Assembly: GCF_030463565.1 (NCBI RefSeq)
Contig: NC_134643.1
Span: 82,023,721 to 82,087,720 of the forward strand
Length of the DNA: 64,000 nucleotides
Direction of reading: 5' to 3'
Source of the DNA: Pelecanus crispus
Taxonomy: Eukaryota; Chordata; Aves; Pelecaniformes; Pelecanidae
The translations under genes and the position numbers were made by a program. Positions 55,798 through 64,000 of the stretch are shown in pieces. Below the pieces are notes generated by a model. It saw only the letters and a list, made by a program, of their open reading frames with translations. It had not been told where the DNA came from and did not search any database. Every line of letters begins with the position of its first letter. Position 1 is the first letter of the stretch.

Positions 55798-58700
55798 CGA
55801 TTATCCCACTAGTGGGAGAGCTGATCTCACAGCTGAGAGGAGGAAACACATACCTATAGCTCTGTGTTTTGTGCTGTGTCTGAGGCTTGTTGGCCCCACC
55901 CCATGAGCCAGTTTGGCTTGGTGGGCCGGTGGGGAACTAATAGCAATGAGTGGGTGGTTTTCAGGTAGGCTGATGAGCTGAATCCGTCTGTGGAGGAGCT
56001 CAGTGAGAACCAGAACTGGTATAAGGACAGGGTCTGGCCTGCATGGCAAGGAGGGGTGGCAGAGCAAAAAGATTCATCCCCTTTTCAGTGGCAGAGTGCC
56101 CTAAGATCAGCCCAGGATGTAGTTCTACGAGGGTATCCTCTTAAAGAGGGACAGAGGACTTTTCCCGACTGCTGGGAGGCTTTCCAGCTATAAAGGCTTT
56201 ATAGGTCTTGTAATGGACCTTATAAGTACCTTGAGGGAGATGTGATTTAGGATGATATATAAATATGTGGATAATACCATGTATTTAAAACCACGTCGAT
56301 AATACCAGGTATTTAGAACTGTTAATGGTGAGGAAGTGAAGCTTTGCTATAAAATGACCAATAATTTCCATGACAGACTTAGGAAATAGGTTCGTGCTGT
56401 GTGTGAGCAGCAGACTGTATATTAAAAAAGAAAATAAGGGGGGGATGTTTTTACAGCTGCACTGTTTGGGGGGGGGGGGGTGTTAAGTGGAGGGAGAAAT
56501 GAATTGTTATATTCTGGGTATCTCTAACCGCAGAGGGAGTGACGCACGTGCTTGGCGGAGCTGGAACGTGGAAGTTGTCGGGGCTGGCTCCGAGATGCAT
56601 CTCCCTGGGGTGATGGCCACTCTGGGACTCGAGTCATTGTCTTCTAGCGTGGGGAGCTGGGGCTCAAGAAGCTCCCAGGCTCACTAACCCTGTGCTATTA
56701 CTTGCCGTAACTCATAAAAGTGGTACTCCTAGATTACCGTTACCTACGGGTTACCTATAAGGACAGGAACACACAAATGTTGTCATTAGGTATTCAAAGC
56801 TTGCTTAAGTAGCAGCTTATTTTAATAGTAAGATGATGCTCTTTTATAATATTTTACTAGTGAGTTCATTTACTGAAGTGCAAAGGGAATGTAAACTGTC
56901 TACTATAAAGGACGTGCAATTTGCTTGATTCCACCACTGCCACCCCGCTACCCCCACCCCGCACCCATGGGGATTTTGAAACACTTCATGCTAGGGATTC
57001 CTTATTGTGCTTTGTCTTTCTTCAAGGCACTTTGCCACTTGACAGTATTTGACAGGAGATTATAAACATGGAGGTAATACAGACCACAGCAGGCCACTTA
57101 CTTCTGTGTAACTGTTGAATGTTTTAGGTGCCCTAATAAGCCCTGCAAAGCTGAGTGATTAGGTTTTTAAACACACTGCCAAAAGTAAATAGTGTGTGCA
57201 TTGTCTCTTCCTTCTCTTCCCAACTCAACCTTTGAGTAATTTCAATATCCTAAATTTAGTTGTTGTAATTTCATGCCAGCTCCATGTTTCCTTCTGGCCA
57301 GGGAAAATACCCTTATGTTGCAATACAATGCTGGAAACAGTAATAGTTATTTAGATACTAATACTGCTGGGAAAATGACATCTGTTTTATCCCTTGAGTT
57401 ACTTCTAAAATTGGTTCTAGTGGGTGCGGGAAAAGAATCAAAGCAGACTGAGAAAGAAAAGTACATCAGCGCTTGAGTTTGGCTAATGTGAGTTAGGAAA
57501 GTAGGACTAAAACCTGTGTATTAAAATACAGGTGGGAGATCTAGGGCAGGGATGAAAGTGTTGGTTCAGAATTTGGCAGCAGGTGTTCACAGAAGTAGTC
57601 AGATGGTTGGATCATTTAAATAACAAATGGCTCTTCCTGAATAATTTTGTGCTGTTTGGACAGTGGGGTTGCCAAAGAAAGAAGCTGAATTGCCTGAGGG
57701 CATCCAGGTTCCCAAAGTGATGCTTCCTCGCTCCATACTGAACAGGAGATGTGCTCAGTTAGACTTGCTAGTAGATAACCACTTACCCTAATAAACAAAA
57801 TACTCCAGTTAAACTATTTATAAGAAAAAATTAAGGAGCAGTTACTTAATTTCTGTGAAGTATATGTTGTATGATCTATGTACGTATGGGTTGTATCATT
57901 TAAAAAGTTTTATCAGGCCCACTTGGACTTTGCTACACCTCAGTAGTGCAGCCATTCCAACTCATGCTGTTAAAGCCTTTGGAGAAGAAATAAGTACCAT
58001 CCAAATTAAAATTTGGATGTGAAATGGCAGCCCACATTACTAGCAAAATGGCTGAGTGGTAAGTTGGGTCACATGTGAGAAAAAGAAGATAAAGTAGAAA
58101 ATGTGAACTCTGTTGCATTTACAAATTACTCTTGTTCTTTGCTAAATTTTCCTGAATGCACATAGTAGAGAGGAATTACTATTCCTAGTACCTGTGTCCA
58201 GAAAGTGTCAATAGTCTATTTTGGACAGTGCTTCTTTAGTGTGTATTTTAGATAGCGCTCTTGGAAAAATGGACAAAGGCCATGATATGGCCATAACTCT
58301 GGGCCATGACGTTATTTTTACTATGACAGTGTGCCTTTGCTCAAGCCCTTGAGGTTTGGGGCTGCAGTTGTAATTGAGGATATAGTGTTTGCCAGAACAG
58401 AAATGAATGACATGATTGATGTCATGATGAATGATTTTAAGTCTAACACTTGACTGTGTTTTGATCTGATACAGAAGTTCCCTGTGAGAAAAAAGGAAGA
58501 AAATATCACCAGTGTCTACTTTTTTGTGATGATACAAAAATGATAGGAAATACATGAAAAGTGCTGCTACATACCAAACAGAAACCACGTATTTCATGCA
58601 TATAAATGATTGTTATACCAGAATCAGCACTATGCTTTGTTTGCAATTATAAAGCATTGATAAAAAGTTTCATCAACAGATCCTATTAGTTATTTAAAAG

Positions 58701-61700
58701 GAACTCTTTCAGTGAAGCTATCTTTAAAGTTTTCTCTGCCACTTCTAAAACAGTTTTCTCCATCTCTGGAGAAAAGAAAACTGAGGTCTTGGACTTGCTG
58801 AATCTCTAAGTATATGACCTGTTCATCAGTCTTGCTCTGTGCCATGCTGTGGCAATAAGTTGCAAACGGAAAACTCTCAAATTGACATCTGAACTGAAGA
58901 AAGTGCCCGAAAGTTTGGAGAAAACCAACAGGCAGCGATATCAGTTAATCTAATGAAAGATGTTACTTGTTGAAGAAGCATAGCTCATTTACAGGCATGT
59001 TGTAGATGTAATTTGTGAGCCTGAAGTGGCTGACCATTTTGCCTTGAATCGTCTTTCCTGTAATGTGGTCTCAGGCACAAGGCCTATGAATAAGTTACCA
59101 TGGAGAAAACTAGGTTGTGAACTCGGGCTTGCAGCACTTCACCTACGCTGTAGTAATTGCCTGTGTGTATGCTTTTGCTTCTTCGTAAAAGCAGTGTACT
59201 CTGTCCCCACTGAATTTACTTGGGGTTAGTGTGTGTACACAGGCTGGTTATTGTGGAACAGCAAACGTGCCCCAACTGCACGTGGGTGCCCTTGTGCTCA
59301 GAGGTGACTTTAGATGTGACCTTTCTTCTAAACAACTGAACACTGGGTTTTGTTTTTTTTCTGCTAGTATGCGCTGTGTCGTGTGTATGAATACCCATGC
59401 ACTTTTGCCTAAAATAAAGTGAAGATTGCTGTGAGGCTGATCTTTATTACTAGTAATAGAATCAAGTAGTTTTACCTTGTAGTTTTTTGGGGGTTTTAAA
59501 TTTTATTTAAAAGAAATTGAGTTTATTTGTTCCTGCTGTCCCTTTTCTCTTCCATCTGCAGCCTAGAAAACTGCATCTGCTGGCAGATTTCAACCAGACT
59601 TTTCAGTGGGAGAGAGATATGAAAGGTAGTTAAGCTCCTATTATTTTGAGGAAGACGGGTGGACAGGTAAAATTGAGAATCTCTCAATGCTTTGCATGCA
59701 TAAAAAAATTGAAGTCACAGCTTGCTGTTGCTGAAACAGAAAAGCTCCCCTCTGTCCTTTCCTTCCCTCCCTCTCACCTCTCCTGGGACTAAGTCTAGTT
59801 TTTGATCTCCCGGTGCTCTGATTCCTTTTGCTACCCTAGACGAAAAAGGAAACCACTGGATTAGTTCTCTGTGGTTTTAGTGAAGTGAATTGTTTTCTGT
59901 GCAAGAGCTGTGGTGAAGCACGTGATGAGGAAGATGGGAGTTGGACCTTCCCTTTTGCGGAGCATGTATGTGGCGGTCGGAGGGAAGAAGCTGTTGATTT
60001 GGCTCTGGTTGTCTTATGAACCTTTATTAGATGTCTGGGAATCCGTGTGGGAGAGACTGCATCGATGCTCAGTGCTCAACACTGATTGTGCTGTAGGAAA
60101 GCAGGCTCCACTGCCGCCTGCCCGGCTGGCGTTTGGTATTTGAGGGTGAGAGAAGGGGAGGGATATTCTGGCGGTGAAGTCATTAGGCTGAGGGACAGCA
60201 ATTTCCATGTAGTCTCAGATAAATCATTTAATCTCTTGGTGCCTCAATTCCTCATCTTATAAAATGATGTTAAGTCTTCTGGCCTTTGGGTTTGCAGAGT
60301 ACTTCTGACCCCATTATCCTTTGTAGCTGGCAGATATCACGTGCTTACATAATCAGATGATGGTAGGTTTTGGGTCTCTGTTGATGTGTTTTCAAAAAAA
60401 ACAAAAAAAAGTTGCTGCAGAGTAAATACAGCTTATTGCATGACACAGGACCATCGTCTCTCACTTCCCTGTGAACTACCGCATCCATTTTTTCAGCCTT
60501 TTACCTATTTTTGTGCTTCGGGGTCTGTTGCAGGAAGTTGGCCATTCAATATTGCAACTGTGTAGTCAAAACCACTTTCTTTTCCATATTACTTCTGTGC
60601 TCTAAAAGTGAAAAATCAGTGGGGAGATAGACTGGGTAGGATCTTGGCTGGTTTTAGTTGACAAAGTGCAGCTGTGTGCTTTTCTTCAGAGTATATTGTG
60701 TACCTTTTTCCCTACCTGAAGCTTCAAAAGAAGGGTATTGGTAGACATGCTTCCAATTTTATGGCAACCACTAGTGACTTTCTGAAGGTGTAACACTAGG
60801 CAATGTCATACTTCTAGAGAGGCATATCTAAGTAACTGCAGACTGAAATCTCAGTACATGCAGACGGTGCACTATTTTCTCCTTTTGGACATTTAGGTTT
60901 CTAACAATCCAAATGAGGAAGCATTTCTGACTTCTTTCTGTTTTACTTCTTTTCAAGTGGAAATTTTAATTTAGAAATTCTTGTGCATCACTGAGACATA
61001 TGTGTTTTGCAGCAATTTTCAAAGTGCTGGTCACAATCAGGCCTCATTGTGCTAACTGCTGTACGGGATCATACAAAGCATGGGGCAAAAGTGATCACAT
61101 CAGAGAAGCTGCAAGCTTCAGTGGTGCAAAAAAATGTGTGCATGTTATTGACTATGTATAGCCATGCCTATATGACAGGAGAAAGCTTTAATGATGTATA
61201 GAAAACTTCGCAGGATGTAGTCCTAAGCAAAAATGAGGCTCAATAGGAAAGCAGAAATATCATAAACAAACACTCTTTTAGTGTAATTAATAACAACAAA
61301 ACCCCCTCTGAATCACAATTTCTTCTAATGTAAATTATGTGACCTTAATAGGTGGAAATCTGTAAGAGTGTGGGATTTTTGTCTATAGAACTGTAGCAAA
61401 CTACATTTTTATAGAAGCCTAAATGTCTTGAATCTTCTTAATGTTTGTTTTGTAAGACAAATGGTAGAGGAACAAAAGGGGAGGTGATTTATATATCTTG
61501 GTGAGTAATGTCTTACAGGCACTAGCTTACACTGCATTAGGAGGCTGAGGTGCAGTATTCATACTGAGAGCATATTTGAGTTCTGTGGTCAGAAAAGTTG
61601 CCTGTTAAACTATGTGACAAGATGAGAGTCTTCAGCCCATCTGTCACCCATGCAGAAGTAAACAATCACATGGTACTGACTCCAAAGTAGAGGGAAAATC

Positions 61701-62124
61701 TGCTGTTACAGCCAACATTCCTTGCCACAATACAAATATGTTCTTTGCTCACATAATAGCTATTCAGTTTGCCTGCAGTCATTGTGTTCCCCCATTAAAG
61801 TTCAAAGGAATTGAAAATACACAGTTGACAAAGCCAACTTTTGTCTTGGAGGGAATACATAATTTATTACAAGGTGTTTTATCACTGAGATTTTTAAGAA
61901 ATTAAACTGGTCTGTGGAAGAGACCATGTGATCATCCACATTTGAGCTTAAAGATTTCTGGGAGAGTAGCAGTGAATTTATTTTTATTTTATTTTTTATT
62001 TTCTTTCAGTTTCTTTACGGTTGACTTTTAACTAATTCTGTGGTGTATGCCCTTTTCTCAAGGATGGCCTGGGTTTCCAAATTCAAGTGTATGAATTTTG
62101 ATGTTTCCTAACTGAGGAGGTGTT

Positions 62125-62259
62125 AAAAAAAAAAACCAAACCCAAAACAAAACTGAAACAAAACCAAACCCCACACACAACAAAAAAAAAAAACCCAACA
62201 CCCCCCCAACCCCAAAACAAAACACCAAAAAACCCCCACAACAAAACAAAACAACCCCT
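62125..62259. repeat. 135-bp A/C-only tract
   Basis: Apart from a TG at about 62153-62154, the plus strand has only A and C over about 135 bases, with C-runs up to seven and A-runs up to twelve. It is the largest of the strand-asymmetric tracts in the window. Confidence 0.9.
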
Positions 62260-62714
62260 CAGAAAGCTATTTTGTCTTCAGGCTTTGCTGAAAATCCAGT
62301 CTTTTCTTAGTCTTCAAGAATGAGAGAGGAAGTACACAATTAAAATTCAAAGCATTTAGTCAATAAAGAGCTCTGTAATTCTGATTACCTTATCTGTTTG
62401 GAAGTATTTTAATGCCTTTTATTCTGCTGCACATACATGTGCAATTATTTCTTTTCTGTAGGTCATATTAAAGTCCTCCTGCATGGAGAATATATGGAAA
62501 TGAGCTCTCTATCTCAGCTAATAGCAAGTTGCTGACTCCAAACTTGTGCAAGCAGTAACGGTCAAGAAAGACGACTCAGTCTTTAGGGATGTAATTTCAT
62601 CTGTTTCTTGTGTGGATCTTTTTTTGGTACTTAGGATGCCTGAAGGTACTGGCAAAACAATCTCCCTATGCAAATAGCAACAAGAAAGGCGACTATAATA
62701 GTTAACCTGTGGCC

Positions 62715-62900
62715 ACTGAGGCCAGACTTTATTTAAGAAGCTGGCCAGACTGGATAGTTTCTACCCAAGAGCTTTAGAAATGCTTGATGAGGCAAGTTGT
62801 GGGGTTGATCGTTTTTAAATGCTCTTGGAACGCAGGAAAATTCCTGGAGACTTGAAAAACACTAGTGCTTTTTAAGCTAAAACTAATGCTGCCTTAATGA
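62715..62900 (+). mobile_element. Degraded ancient LINE (CR1/L3-like) remnant
   Basis: The words AAGCTGGCCAGACTGGATAG, TACCCAAGAGCTTTAGAAAT and AAAATTCCTGGAGACTTGAA resemble the reverse-transcriptase-encoding part of old amniote CR1-type LINEs, in plus orientation. The following kilobase up to about 63800 may be more of the same element, with insertions. No frame survives. The assignment is from memory of the consensus only. Confidence 0.35.
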
Positions 62901-64000
62901 GGGTAAATGAAATGACTCAATGCTATTATATTAATAATAACCATAGTCTACTCAAATTCAATGAGGAGTAGAAGAGCTGAAAAAGTTTTACTGTCTTGGA
63001 TTAAATTTATGAAGAGGAGTTTCATAAAAAATGAGGCTAGTTAAGAGGAAAAGTTGGGAACAGCTGAAATAAAGTAAGTTGCAGGCAGCCAGGTGATTTT
63101 GAAGGGTGGGAGAGCAAAAAACCAGGGTGGTTAAAGCAGTGTGAAGGCAGCTGTAGGCAAAAAAGATATCCACACAAAAAAAAGGCAAAAAGGAACTTGT
63201 GTTAGGAGAGCAAAATATCACAAACTCTTTAAATAGTTTAAATAGGAAATCATCAGGAGACCAGAGTAGAAATTCCTTGAAAACAGCTTTCTACTAGCAT
63301 ATACTTAATAGAAGCTTTTTAGATTCTCCAGAAGCTTGCTGAAGAGTCTGTGGGATTGTCTCCAGAGAAGAATTTCAGAAAAGCAAAATCAGTTAGTTGA
63401 ATCAGCATGTGCTACAAAAGAAGTACGTCATTCTTTACAAGGATGAATGAGAAGTGGTCCCAGAAGAGGTTTTAGGAAAAATGGTAATGTACACAGTAAT
63501 AAACCTCCGGACACAGGTACCAGAACTGGGAACGCCTCTGTGAAGTTGACAAGCTATTGCTAATCATTTGTTGCTTCATTTAACCTTGCTCTTAGGAGAA
63601 GAGGTGATGACATATGCAATACACTTAATGCATGATCTTAAAAAGGGTGTTGCTGATTACCAGCAAAGGGGTAGCAATTATAGAAGCAACTGGATTGTTA
63701 GAGGTGTAACCGTTATACATTGTAGAAGAATTGACTTGGCTTTTAAAGAGGGAAGCCAGGCCTCAGGTTAGAGGTATTTGAAGGTGTTACAGAGGTAATC
63801 AGAGAAATTAAGTCTTCCGTGGGAGAGGAGACTGATCAGTGGGGTTCTTGAGCGTGGAAAGACGATGGGAGAAAGTACAGCCCACTCTATAGATTTCTGT
63901 TGTGTCACAGCACAACAGCTACAGAGTAGCAAGTGAAAAGAATTTCCTTCATGCTGTGCATAAATAAGCATCTTATTGCCACAGGATATTGTGGAGATAA

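Overview
This is vertebrate nuclear DNA, almost certainly from a bird in Neoaves. Three things point that way. Intron-split genes match two vertebrate proteins, MANSC1 and BORCS5. CR1 LINE 3' ends carry the ATTCTATGATTCT-type tail typical of birds. Two avian endogenous-retrovirus LTR families are present as solo LTRs with intact 5-bp target-site duplications. There are no bacterial or phage features. The neighbouring genes match the MANSC1-BORCS5 neighbourhood of human 12p13 as I recall it.

Layout. (1) 1-1486: 3' flank of MANSC1. (2) 1487-7381, minus strand: the whole MANSC1 coding region in three coding exons (7381-7162, 6285-6145, 2490-1487), joined at phase-1 introns to give 454 residues. 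The middle exon has no long ORF of its own and was found by splice sites and homology. (3) 7380-7725: CpG-rich 5' end of MANSC1, running straight into a 930-bp minisatellite (7725-8656) made of 4-base words. (4) 8900-13200: intergenic DNA with a solo LTR (family A) at 10006-10580. (5) 13220-14060: CpG-island promoter of BORCS5 on the plus strand. Coding exon 1 is 13613-13670 and exon 2 is 14547-14690, together covering the first 67 residues, about a third of the protein. (6) 14691-64000: BORCS5 intron 2, still open at the right edge (over 49 kb). It holds two CR1 fragments (19847-20170 and 46612-47680), a nested LTR pair (family A inside family B, 23344-25016), degraded older LINE sequence, a possible processed retrocopy (51035-51407), and many low-complexity tracts.

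The two genes are transcribed divergently, with about 6.2 kb between their start codons. MANSC1 encodes a type I membrane protein with an N-terminal cysteine-rich MANSC domain and a mucin-like stalk. BORCS5 (myrlysin) is the myristoylated subunit of BORC, which positions lysosomes through ARL8 and kinesin. I know of no shared pathway; they are neighbours by conserved synteny.

I did not find a new coding system. The points most worth a second look are the stop-free minisatellite at the MANSC1 5' end, the two same-orientation family-A LTRs bracketing BORCS5 exons 1-2, the retrocopy-like segment (processed retrocopies are scarce in birds), and recurrent G/T-only or A/C-only tracts.
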